DNA of 10,756 nt from CAZAQS01 sp964486825 (lineage in GTDB: Bacteria > Chloroflexota > Anaerolineae > Anaerolineales > UBA4823): assembly GCA_964486825.1 (NCBI GenBank), contig CAZAQS010000154.1, forward strand, positions 1-10,756, written 5' to 3'. Below, in pieces: positions 1-6,488 of the stretch (position 1 is its first letter; every line of letters begins with the position of its first letter). The position numbers and the translations under genes are program-made. The notes below the pieces were generated by a model. That model saw nothing but the letters and a program-made list of their open reading frames with translations, was not told where the DNA came from and made no database searches.

Positions 1-2
1 CT

Positions 3-854
3 GAAGCCCTGACGACTTACGCTTTTCTAGCCCCTTACCTGTTCATCTTTCTGACATTCACGGTCTTTGGTATTGTCTATACCGTCTATCTCTCATTCAC
101 CCGCTACAACCTGCTTCGCCCGCCCGAGTTGTGGGGGGTGGAGGGCTGGGTGCGGGTGCTTGGCGACGATCTGTTTATGAAGAAGGCATTGCCGAACACC
201 TTCAAATACGCCTTGATCGTCGTTCCGACCCAGACGGTCCTCAGCCTGGTTCTTGCGTTCGTCCTGGATCAGAAGCTGCGCTTTCGCAGGTTGTTCCGCA
301 CGATCTATTACCTGCCCTCCATTACCTCCTCGGTGGTCATCTCGCTGATCTTCATCTGGTTGTTCAGCCCGATCGGAGTCATCAACCAGATTTTCCGCTT
401 GAACATCAATTGGTTAAACGACGTCCGGACAGCCTTTTACACTATTATGATGGTGAACGTGTTTACCACCTCCGGCACCTTGATGCTGATCTTCCTTGCC
501 GGCTTGCAGGATATCTCTGACACGCTCTATGAGGCCGCCTCTATTGATGGCGCTAACAAGCTTCAACTCTTCCGGTATATCACCATCCCCATGCTCCGGC
601 CGATCATCTTCTTCGTTGCCACCGTTGGTGTAATTGGCGCCTTCCAGGTGTTCGACCAGATCTTCATCATGACCCGCGGCGGGCCGGCAGATTCATCCAC
701 CACCGTGGCTTACATTATCTATAAATGGGCCTTCCGAGATACGACCATCAAGATGGGCCAGGCTGCCGTGGCGGCTGTGATGCTGACCGCCATTATCTTC
801 AGCATCACCATGCTTCAGCGCCGGGTCATCGAAGGAAGCGGCACAGCCACATAA
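3..854 (+). CDS. Carbohydrate ABC transporter permease, MalF/UgpA type (5' end outside window)
   Basis: Inner-membrane permease subunit of a binding-protein-dependent sugar importer. The frame is open from the first bases, so the start lies upstream; 283 residues are visible. The fragment opens in a first membrane helix (about residues 6-32), and further hydrophobic segments follow at about 66-90, 100-130, 142-168, 198-222 and 252-275. The cytoplasmic EAA loop that docks on the ATPase is clear: EAASIDGA begins at residue 177 and ends in ITIPMLRP. This is the signature of the MalFG/UgpAE class. The gene ends 12 bp before the second permease, and its stop codon is overlapped by that gene's Shine-Dalgarno site, so the two are surely co-translated. 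Substrate cannot be read from the permease; the downstream GH65 and beta-phosphoglucomutase genes suggest an alpha-linked glucose disaccharide. Family assignment is secure. Confidence 0.95.
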   Translation, partial: EALTTYAFLAPYLFIFLTFTVFGIVYTVYLSFTRYNLLRPPELWGVEGWVRVLGDDLFMKKALPNTFKYALIVVPTQTVLSLVLAFVLDQKLRFRRLFRTIYYLPSITSSVVISLIFIWLFSPIGVINQIFRLNINWLNDVRTAFYTIMMVNVFTTSGTLMLIFLAGLQDISDTLYEAASIDGANKLQLFRYITIPMLRPIIFFVATVGVIGAFQVFDQIFIMTRGGPADSSTTVAYIIYKWAFRDTTIKMGQAAVAAVMLTAIIFSITMLQRRVIEGSGTAT

Positions 855-866
855 GGAGGTGCGACC

Positions 867-1799
867 ATGAGAGCGATTGCTTCCAGCCCAGCTGAGCGTC
901 CTGCCGGGCAAGAGCGTTCCGCCCTCCTCTGGAGGCGAATCAGCAAACCCCTTTCATACCTGATTCTGATCTTCTGGGCTCTGGTCGCCCTGGCGCCGTT
1001 CTATTTCACCCTGGTCTTTTCCCTAAAACCGGTCGTCAACTCCTACGACCCGCCCTTGTTCTGGCCCTCGCCATTTACCCTTGAAAACTTCCGCATACTG
1101 ATCCAATCTTTCACCCTGTTCCCACGCTGGCTGTTGAACAGCCTGATCGTCTCGGTGTCGGTTACCTTTCTGAGGGTATTGTTCGCCTCCATGGCGGCAT
1201 ATGCTTTCGCCCGCATGCAGTTCCCTTTGAAGAACCTGCTCTTTGCCGGCATGCTGATTTCGATGATGCTGCCCGACCAGGTCAAGATCATCCCGAAGTT
1301 CCTGGTTATCGGTCCAGGCATCATCCGCAATTTGGAAATCGCCGGAGTCGCCATCCCGACCGGCTTCGGCCTGCTGGACAACCTGGGAGGGGTGATTCTG
1401 CACGACATGGTCACGGCTTTTGCTGTTTTCTTGATGACGCAGTTTTATAAGAGCCTGCCGAAAGAGCTGGAAGAGGCTGCCATGATGGATGGGTTAGGCC
1501 GCTTCGGCATCTTCTTCAGAATCGTGCTGCCCATCAGCCAGACTCAGCTTCTCACCTTGGGCTTGTTGACTTTCCAAGGGGTCTGGAACGAGTTCCTCAT
1601 GCCCCTGATCATCCTGCGCACCCCGTCCAATTTCACCCTCCCGATCGGACTGCAGAGCTTTTACGGGGAGTACTACACCCTATATTCGATTGTCCTGGCC
1701 GGCTCACTGTTCAATACCATCCCGATCCTGCTCCTGTTTTTCCTGTTCCAGCGCTATTTCGTCCAGGGGATCGCAACAACTGGATTAAAGGATATCTGA
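867..1799 (+). CDS. Carbohydrate ABC transporter permease, MalG/UgpE type
   Basis: Second inner-membrane permease, partner of the preceding gene in a heterodimeric sugar importer. The ATG is preceded by AAGGAGGT at 853-860, a near-ideal Shine-Dalgarno site overlapping the previous stop codon, which fixes the start. The protein is 310 residues: an Arg-rich cytoplasmic N-terminus, a first helix near 30-52, further helices, and the EAA loop EEAAMMDG at about 202-209 followed by RIVLPIS. The C-terminal KDI is usual for this family. It is slightly long: the stretch around 145-178, between the IIPKFL segment and the next helix, appears to carry about 15 extra residues relative to the compact form of the family (compared from memory). 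The ATPase and binding protein are not in the window; a shared ATPase elsewhere would be normal. Next gene starts 6 bp after the stop. Confidence 0.95.
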   Translation: MRAIASSPAERPAGQERSALLWRRISKPLSYLILIFWALVALAPFYFTLVFSLKPVVNSYDPPLFWPSPFTLENFRILIQSFTLFPRWLLNSLIVSVSVTFLRVLFASMAAYAFARMQFPLKNLLFAGMLISMMLPDQVKIIPKFLVIGPGIIRNLEIAGVAIPTGFGLLDNLGGVILHDMVTAFAVFLMTQFYKSLPKELEEAAMMDGLGRFGIFFRIVLPISQTQLLTLGLLTFQGVWNEFLMPLIILRTPSNFTLPIGLQSFYGEYYTLYSIVLAGSLFNTIPILLLFFLFQRYFVQGIATTGLKDI

Positions 1800-1805
1800 A
1801 CGCCT

Positions 1806-3998
1806 ATGTCTTCTAATGATAACTGGACCATCTCTGAAAACGCGTTTGATCCCTCCAGCCTGCATCACAAAGAAACTATTTTTACGATCGGCAACGGTTA
1901 TCTTGCGACCCGCGCTGCGTTCGAAGAAGGGTTCCCGGGGGAACGAAGGGCTACCTTCGTTCACGGAATCTTCGATGACGCTCCGATCGTCTTCACCGAG
2001 CTTGCCAACGCCCCCGATTGGCTGCCCCTCGACGTTTATCTGAACGGCGAGCGCTTCTCCATGGCAAGCGGAAAGGTCGAGTCGTTTCGGCGCAGCCTCG
2101 ACCTGCGCAATAGCCTGCTGAGCCGGCAGGTTTGCTGGCGTTCGCCTTCCGGATTGGTGGCCAATCTGACCTTTGAGCGTTTCGCCTCCCTGGCCGACCC
2201 TCACCTGCTGCTCCTCCGCTGCCGGGTCGAGCCGCAATTCGATGGCTTGCTTGAGTTCAGGGGCGGGATATCTGCCTGCACAGACAACCTGGGGCTGGCG
2301 CATTGGCAATGGCTGGGGCAGGGCATCCAGGACGGAATCGCCTACCTCCACACTCGCACCCGCCATACACGCATGGAGCTCGCTGCGGCAGTGCGCATGG
2401 TGTGTTCAACCGGGGAGAGCCTGTCTCAAGAAATTTGGGACGCTCAGAATACGCCCACCGCGGTTGTACGGGCAACGGCGGTCCCAGGCGAAGCGGTTAT
2501 CGTGGACAAGATCGTGGCTCTGGTCTCTTCCCGTGATACCGGTGAGCCCGTCCAGGCTGCCGTAGAAAGCGTTTCCCGGGTCCGGAGTTGGCAGGCAGCG
2601 TTCGAGGCGCATAATTCAGCCTGGGAAAAAGAATGGGAGCGGGCCGATGTGGTCATCGAAGGGGATGACGAAGTCCAATCTGCCATCCGCTTCAACCTGT
2701 ATCATCTCCTGATCGCGGCCCCACGCAGTGACGACCGTGTGTCGATCGGCGCCAAGACGCTATCCGGGTACGGCTACCGCGGCCACTCATTTTGGGACAC
2801 CGAGATTTTCATGCTGCCGTTCTTCACGTACACCTCCCCGCATATCGCCCGAAACCTGCTGACCTACCGTAGCCGTATTCTGCCAGCCGCACGGCGCAAA
2901 GCTGCCCAAAACGGGTTTGAAGGCGCCATGTTCCCTTGGGAGTGCGCCGGCGATGGTGAGGAGGTGACTCCTAAGTGGGTGCCGGATGTGGCCGATCCAG
3001 GCCGCCTGGTGCGCATCTGGTGTGGCGATATTGAGATCCATATCTCCGCTGATATTGCTTACGCCGCCCACCAGTACTGGCAGGTCACAGGAGATGATGG
3101 CTGGTTTATCGAACACGGCGCCGAGATCATCCTGGATACCGCCCGATTCTGGGGCTCGCGAGCCGAATGGAAACCGGAAACCGGACGATACGAATACTCC
3201 TTTGTGATTGGTCCGGATGAATACCACGATCGGGTTGACAACAACTTCTACACCAACCGAATGGCGCAGTGGAACCTGCAAACCGCGCTGGAAGCTCTGG
3301 CGTGGCTGAAGGATAACGCTCCTCGTAAGATGAGCGAGCTGGTAGAGCGCCTGGACCTTTCGGATCAACGCCTGGCTCACTGGCAGCATGTGATCGATTT
3401 CATCTACCTGCCGGTGCTGCCCTCCGGCCTGGTTGAGCAGTTTGATGGCTACTTCCGCTTGAAAGACGTTGACCTGTCAGAACTGGAGCCACGCTCTGTA
3501 TCAGCGCAAGTCCTCTTCGGCATCGAAGGCGTCAGCCAGACCCAGGTGATCAAACAGCCGGACGTGTTGATGCTGTTCTATCTCCTCAAGGACTTCTATC
3601 CCGAGCAGGTTGTCCGCACCAATTACGATTACTACACTCCCCGCACCGACCATACCTACGGCTCTTCATTGGGGCCGGCCGTCCAGGCTACCCTGGCCTG
3701 TGAGATGGGCCTGGAAGAAGCCGCCTATGAGCACTTCCTCCGGGCGGCCCGCGCCGACCTGCTGGACGTACGCGGTAATTCCGGCGACGGCATCCACGGG
3801 GCCTCGGCCGGTGGCCTGTGGCAGGCGGTTGTCTTCGGTTTTGCCGGATTGAGGGTAACACGGCAGGGCTGGAGTGTTAACCCGCGGCTGCCTAAGTCGT
3901 GGAAGCGCCTGGCGTTCAAGTTTTTCCTGAATGGGGAGGTTCAGGAAGTTGACCTGCAGAGCGGTGAGACATCCAGTGAAGAACCGGCAGGGTTGTAG
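1806..3998 (+). CDS. Glycoside hydrolase family 65 disaccharide phosphorylase (maltose/kojibiose/trehalose phosphorylase-like)
   Basis: Cytoplasmic inverting phosphorylase expected to split an alpha-linked glucose disaccharide with phosphate into beta-glucose 1-phosphate and glucose. The 730-residue protein has the GH65 layout: an N-terminal beta-sandwich opening with WTISENAFDP and IGNGYLATR, a linker, an (alpha/alpha)6 barrel, and a short C-terminal beta domain. Visible family motifs are GHSFWDTEIFMLPFF from residue 326, IGPDEY with the presumed catalytic acid Glu472, a KQPDVL segment in the barrel, RTDHTYGSSLGP, and DGIHGASAGGLW with the phosphate-site His664. Length is at the short end for the family. 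Start follows the previous stop by 6 bp, with AAGGA at about 1787-1791, so translation may be coupled. The beta-phosphoglucomutase directly downstream supports a phosphorylase rather than a hydrolase. Which disaccharide (maltose, kojibiose, nigerose or trehalose) cannot be decided by eye. Confidence 0.93.
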   Translation: MSSNDNWTISENAFDPSSLHHKETIFTIGNGYLATRAAFEEGFPGERRATFVHGIFDDAPIVFTELANAPDWLPLDVYLNGERFSMASGKVESFRRSLDLRNSLLSRQVCWRSPSGLVANLTFERFASLADPHLLLLRCRVEPQFDGLLEFRGGISACTDNLGLAHWQWLGQGIQDGIAYLHTRTRHTRMELAAAVRMVCSTGESLSQEIWDAQNTPTAVVRATAVPGEAVIVDKIVALVSSRDTGEPVQAAVESVSRVRSWQAAFEAHNSAWEKEWERADVVIEGDDEVQSAIRFNLYHLLIAAPRSDDRVSIGAKTLSGYGYRGHSFWDTEIFMLPFFTYTSPHIARNLLTYRSRILPAARRKAAQNGFEGAMFPWECAGDGEEVTPKWVPDVADPGRLVRIWCGDIEIHISADIAYAAHQYWQVTGDDGWFIEHGAEIILDTARFWGSRAEWKPETGRYEYSFVIGPDEYHDRVDNNFYTNRMAQWNLQTALEALAWLKDNAPRKMSELVERLDLSDQRLAHWQHVIDFIYLPVLPSGLVEQFDGYFRLKDVDLSELEPRSVSAQVLFGIEGVSQTQVIKQPDVLMLFYLLKDFYPEQVVRTNYDYYTPRTDHTYGSSLGPAVQATLACEMGLEEAAYEHFLRAARADLLDVRGNSGDGIHGASAGGLWQAVVFGFAGLRVTRQGWSVNPRLPKSWKRLAFKFFLNGEVQEVDLQSGETSSEEPAGL
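1941..1962. repeat. Perfect 9-bp inverted repeat (hairpin) inside the GH65 coding region
   Basis: GAACGAAGG (1941-1949) and CCTTCGTTC (1954-1962) are exact reverse complements around the four-base loop GCTA. Immediately upstream, GTTCCC (1931-1936) and GGGAAC (1939-1944) form a second, mutually exclusive inverted repeat sharing the GAAC. The site lies 45-52 codons into the phosphorylase gene. No T-run follows, so it is not a terminator. Confidence 0.6.
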
Positions 3999-4657
3999 TG
4001 GTTACCCGCGCCTTCATTTTCGACCTGGATGGGGTCCTGACCGACACGGCCGAATATCATTACAAGGCCTGGAAGCGCCTGGCGGACGAAGAGGGGCTTC
4101 CGTTCAGCCGCCAGGACAACGAGCTTCTGCGGGGCGTATCGCGCCGCGATTCGCTGATGCTTATCCTGAAAGATCGCCTCTATCCGGAAGCTAAAATCCA
4201 GGAGATGATGTCGCGCAAAAACAACTACTACCTGGAGTTCATCCAGGAAATCTCCCCGGCAGATCTGCTACCCGGCGCCAGAGAGCTGCTGGAGGAAATC
4301 CGTCGGGCCGGGATGAAGTCCGCCATTGGTTCGGCCAGCAAGAACGCCCGCCAGGTGCTGGAGGGCCTCGGCATTCGTACCTTGCTAGACGCGATCTCGG
4401 ACGGCAACAGCGTCAAGCGGCAGAAACCTGCCCCGGACTTGTTCCTGCACGCCGCCGGGCAGCTTGGCCTGCAGCCAGCCGCCTGCGTGGTGGTCGAAGA
4501 CGCCGCGGCCGGGATCGCAGCCGCCCGAGCGGGGGGCTTCCGCACCATTGGGATTGGGCCGGCCAACCGGGTGGGTGAAGCCGACCTGGTCCTTCCAAGC
4601 CTGGAGGGCGCCCGCCTGTCCAACTTGCTGGCGGAGCTGGCCCGCCTCTCCGCGTGA
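3998..4657 (+). CDS. pgmB: Beta-phosphoglucomutase (HAD superfamily)
   Basis: Converts beta-glucose 1-phosphate to glucose 6-phosphate through a beta-glucose 1,6-bisphosphate intermediate, completing the phosphorolytic route begun by the GH65 enzyme. The protein has 219 residues, matching the roughly 220 of characterised enzymes. The HAD motifs are complete: FDLDGVLTDT with nucleophile Asp9 and acid/base Asp11, SAS with Ser112, Lys143 in KRQKPAPD, and VVEDAAAG with Glu167 and Asp168. The cap contains His21 and LRGVSR (Gly46-Arg49), which correspond to the substrate-contact residues of the Lactococcus lactis enzyme and separate it from general phosphatases. The start is GTG, sharing one base with the TAG stop of the GH65 gene (TAGTG), so translation is coupled. 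The final 245 bp are also open on the opposite strand, in the frame of the convergent membrane-protein gene. Confidence 0.95.
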   Translation: MVTRAFIFDLDGVLTDTAEYHYKAWKRLADEEGLPFSRQDNELLRGVSRRDSLMLILKDRLYPEAKIQEMMSRKNNYYLEFIQEISPADLLPGARELLEEIRRAGMKSAIGSASKNARQVLEGLGIRTLLDAISDGNSVKRQKPAPDLFLHAAGQLGLQPAACVVVEDAAAGIAAARAGGFRTIGIGPANRVGEADLVLPSLEGARLSNLLAELARLSA

Positions 4658-5888
4658 CCGCCCAGGCGGACAGCGCCAGCCACATTAACCCAAGCGATAG
4701 GGAGATTGCATGGGGAAGCACCCACAGCAGCGGGATCCCATATAAATTGCTGACCGGCCACTTCCAGGTGATGAAGGGTAGCATAAAAATAACCGGGATG
4801 ACCAATGGTAAGAGCAGCAGCAGGACGCGCTGCGCCTGTTCGGAGGCTGTCCTGAGTAATGGCTCGTACCGGTACAGCCAGATTACACTCACCAGGTAGA
4901 CTGCTATCCCCAGGATGATCGCCGGTACCACCATAGTGCCGGCGGAACTGGCCAGGCTCGGGGAAGAGACCTGCAGTGTCAGCATCAAGCCAATGAGGTT
5001 GGCCATAATGACCAGCAGGAGCCCCGCTAGGGCCAGGTGGTAGGCGATTTTTCCGCCCCGGCCTCCAGAACGGCCCACCTGCCGGAACTTCCAGGCAAAT
5101 AGCGGCCCTAACAGGATTGCGCTGGTCGCCAGGTACTGGGGGATCAGACTGCGCGCCACTTCCACCAGGTTAGGCCCGGGCGCAACGAACGGAAGCGTTC
5201 CGCCGTGATAAATACCGGCATATGCAAACAGGGTGCCCACCGCCAGGTTCATCGCAAGGACGGCGTATAAACCGGCGCGCCAATCACCCCGCCGCAGGAT
5301 GAAGGCGATCGTAAGGCAGATCAGGGCTACGCTGGGGACCTTGATCGCCAGCTCGTTCAGATCGGGGACGAATTCCATGTTATTAAGGTTCCACAGGAGG
5401 TAGATCACGGGTAGAGCTGCCAGCAGGCCCCGCAGCGGGTCGAGCCGCGTCACGGCGTACAGCAATACCGCGATGATCAATGGAGCCCCTACATACATCA
5501 CCAAATCCTGGCTGATCCTGAAATCGAGCCGCCCCTGCATCAGCATGGCTGATAGACCGATTGCCAGCAGCAGCGGCGAAAAACAATAAAACGGGTACCA
5601 GGTGGCCGACCAGGCCGGCCATCTACGGCGCCAGGCCAGGAAAAAAAATACCAGCAGGGAGGTGATTAGCAGGACCGTCAGGCCGGCATTCAGGATACGC
5701 ATGCCCGCCCCTTCCCAGGTCAGCAGGCCGCCCTCGACCAGCAACTTTGGCAGCCCATCGGCCAACAGGATCAGCAGAAAGGGCAGCGCAGCCAGAATAA
5801 CCTCTCCCCAACTGCCAGCTGGCGATCTTTTTCCTAATAAGGGATCAGCACCTTGCTCATCCGCTGTGAGCCTTGTCTGATTGCCCAT
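4413..5888 (-). CDS. Polytopic membrane protein of unknown function
   Basis: I do not recognise a family. The 491-residue reading frame starts at an ATG with AAGGAGG seven bases upstream, a convincing start. After a polar N-terminus of about 28 residues come some 11-12 hydrophobic segments (roughly 29-46, 64-85, 97-117, 128-145, and on to a last one ending near residue 410) separated by short, often Arg-rich loops. No catalytic or transport motif stands out. From about residue 411 the protein changes abruptly: the last 80 residues are Pro, Arg and Gly rich with no membrane segment, and are read antisense to the beta-phosphoglucomutase gene, including its VVEDAAAG motif. That tail is probably read-through of the opposite strand until the first chance stop, rather than a selected domain. 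The hydrophobic part is well supported as a real gene; the C-terminus is uncertain. Confidence 0.75.
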   Translation of the reverse strand: MGNQTRLTADEQGADPLLGKRSPAGSWGEVILAALPFLLILLADGLPKLLVEGGLLTWEGAGMRILNAGLTVLLITSLLVFFFLAWRRRWPAWSATWYPFYCFSPLLLAIGLSAMLMQGRLDFRISQDLVMYVGAPLIIAVLLYAVTRLDPLRGLLAALPVIYLLWNLNNMEFVPDLNELAIKVPSVALICLTIAFILRRGDWRAGLYAVLAMNLAVGTLFAYAGIYHGGTLPFVAPGPNLVEVARSLIPQYLATSAILLGPLFAWKFRQVGRSGGRGGKIAYHLALAGLLLVIMANLIGLMLTLQVSSPSLASSAGTMVVPAIILGIAVYLVSVIWLYRYEPLLRTASEQAQRVLLLLLPLVIPVIFMLPFITWKWPVSNLYGIPLLWVLPHAISLSLGLMWLALSAWAVTRRGGPAPPASWTGGRPPGLEGPGRLHPPGWPAQSQWCGSPPLGRLRSRPRRLRPPRRRLAAGQAARRRAGTSPGQVSAA

Positions 5889-6114
5889 TCTAGCCTCCTT
5901 CTCCCACCTCGCCTACCGGTCTTAGGCCAAGCGCATTGGGCAGCTCGCTTCCCTCGGCGCAGAACGCATCTCGTCTGACAAAAAAACTTCCTTATGTCGT
6001 TTAACTATATGTCGTATGCCAATATAATACAGAATAAAAGGAAGAATGTCAAGGATGCGACTATCACTCATTGCATCGCATGAGCCGTCCGCTAATTCCC
6101 GGCTGGAAAGGATC
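5889..6114. other. Intergenic AT-rich region without a gene
   Basis: No credible coding sequence. The segment lies upstream of the leftward membrane-protein gene and behind the transposase remnant. The part from about 5980 to 6050 is clearly richer in A and T than its surroundings and includes a run of six or seven A residues, a TATAAT box and two copies of TATGTCGT. It probably carries the promoter of the leftward membrane-protein gene, but I could not identify a good leftward -35/-10 pair. Confidence 0.5.
6000..6028 (+). promoter_or_regulatory. Possible rightward promoter with TATAAT box and overlapping octamer repeat
   Basis: A perfect TATAAT lies at 6023-6028. Seventeen bases upstream is TTTAAC (6000-6005), a poor -35 match. 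The octamer TATGTCGT occurs at 5993-6000 and again at 6008-6015, a 15-bp period, so one copy abuts and one lies inside the spacer, as an operator might. The only intact rightward gene downstream is the response regulator about 460 bp away, with a transposase remnant between. The assignment is tentative. Confidence 0.25.
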
Positions 6115-6360
6115 TCAATAGTCATGATAAAACTGCCGGTTCAATGCGATTAGTTCGATTTCAGCAATATTTAGCCAACTGCCGTGCTTCGGGATGATAT
6201 GGAACTCGAAGTGTTTGATCAAGCGGCGGGCTTCATCGGGTTCGAAAACTTCATAGAAAGCTGCGGGTAGATAGGTTTTGTGATTTTGGCAAGTAGGAAG
6301 CCGGCCCGGGTTATAGTTGGTGGTAATGAGGTGAGCGCCTACCCTGGCACAATCCTTGCA
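6115..6360 (-). pseudogene. IS630-family transposase, C-terminal remnant
   Basis: Decayed end of a DDE transposase. The strongest stretch reads, from about 6285 leftward, NHKTYLPAAFYEVF, then PDEARRL and HIIPKHGSWLNIAEIEL, closely resembling the conserved C-terminal block of IS630/Tc1-type transposases (typically DNLNTH, YEAF, PKHGSWLNMAEIE). The acidic residues of the NIAEIE motif remain, but the Asp expected directly before the first Asn is Gln. Weaker similarity may extend upstream to about 6360. Roughly two thirds of the transposase is missing at the N-terminal side, and the frame stops shortly after LNRQ, so the C-terminal tail is lost as well. I saw no terminal inverted repeats. It cannot be active. 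Confidence 0.8.
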
Positions 6361-6488
6361 CCTTCTCCTTGTAACGGGTCTAAGCGGAGTAATGCCACTC
6401 ACCTCGTCGTACCGATCCCCCTAATAGAGCCGGTAATGTGTTTATTCTCATTCTTACAACGAAAGACTATCAATTTGGAGAGTGCTTC

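Noticed and set aside
1023..1414. Two overlapping minus-strand frames of over 120 residues inside the second permease gene
   Set aside because: They are antisense to conserved permease helices, have odd composition rich in Gln, Arg and Gly, and no Shine-Dalgarno site or family similarity.
2787..3389. A 200-residue open frame on the minus strand inside the GH65 gene
   Set aside because: The plus-strand frame carries the full set of GH65 motifs here; the antisense frame has no recognisable domain and reflects GC-rich codon bias.
3900..4084. Exact 15-bp repeat TGGAAGCGCCTGGCG at 3900-3914 and 4070-4084
   Set aside because: Both copies are in frame and encode W-K-R-L-A in two unrelated proteins with similar codon choice; coincidence is adequate.
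4658..4669. CCGCC-CA-GGCGG inverted repeat directly after the mutase stop codon, as a terminator
   Set aside because: The loop is only two bases, the stem is short and no T-run follows on either strand; it also lies within the convergent coding frame.
4228..4761. A minus-strand frame of 177 residues across the mutase gene and its downstream flank
   Set aside because: Alanine/serine/arginine-rich antisense of the mutase; it also competes with the membrane-protein frame, which has the better evidence.
5922..6125. A 67-residue minus-strand frame between the membrane protein and the IS630 remnant
   Set aside because: It overlaps the end of the transposase remnant, runs through the AT-rich promoter-like segment and shows no family features.
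6438..6488. Upstream extension of the response regulator to 6438
   Set aside because: The ATG at 6489 has a Shine-Dalgarno site and begins exactly at the receiver domain; the extra 17 residues have no family match.
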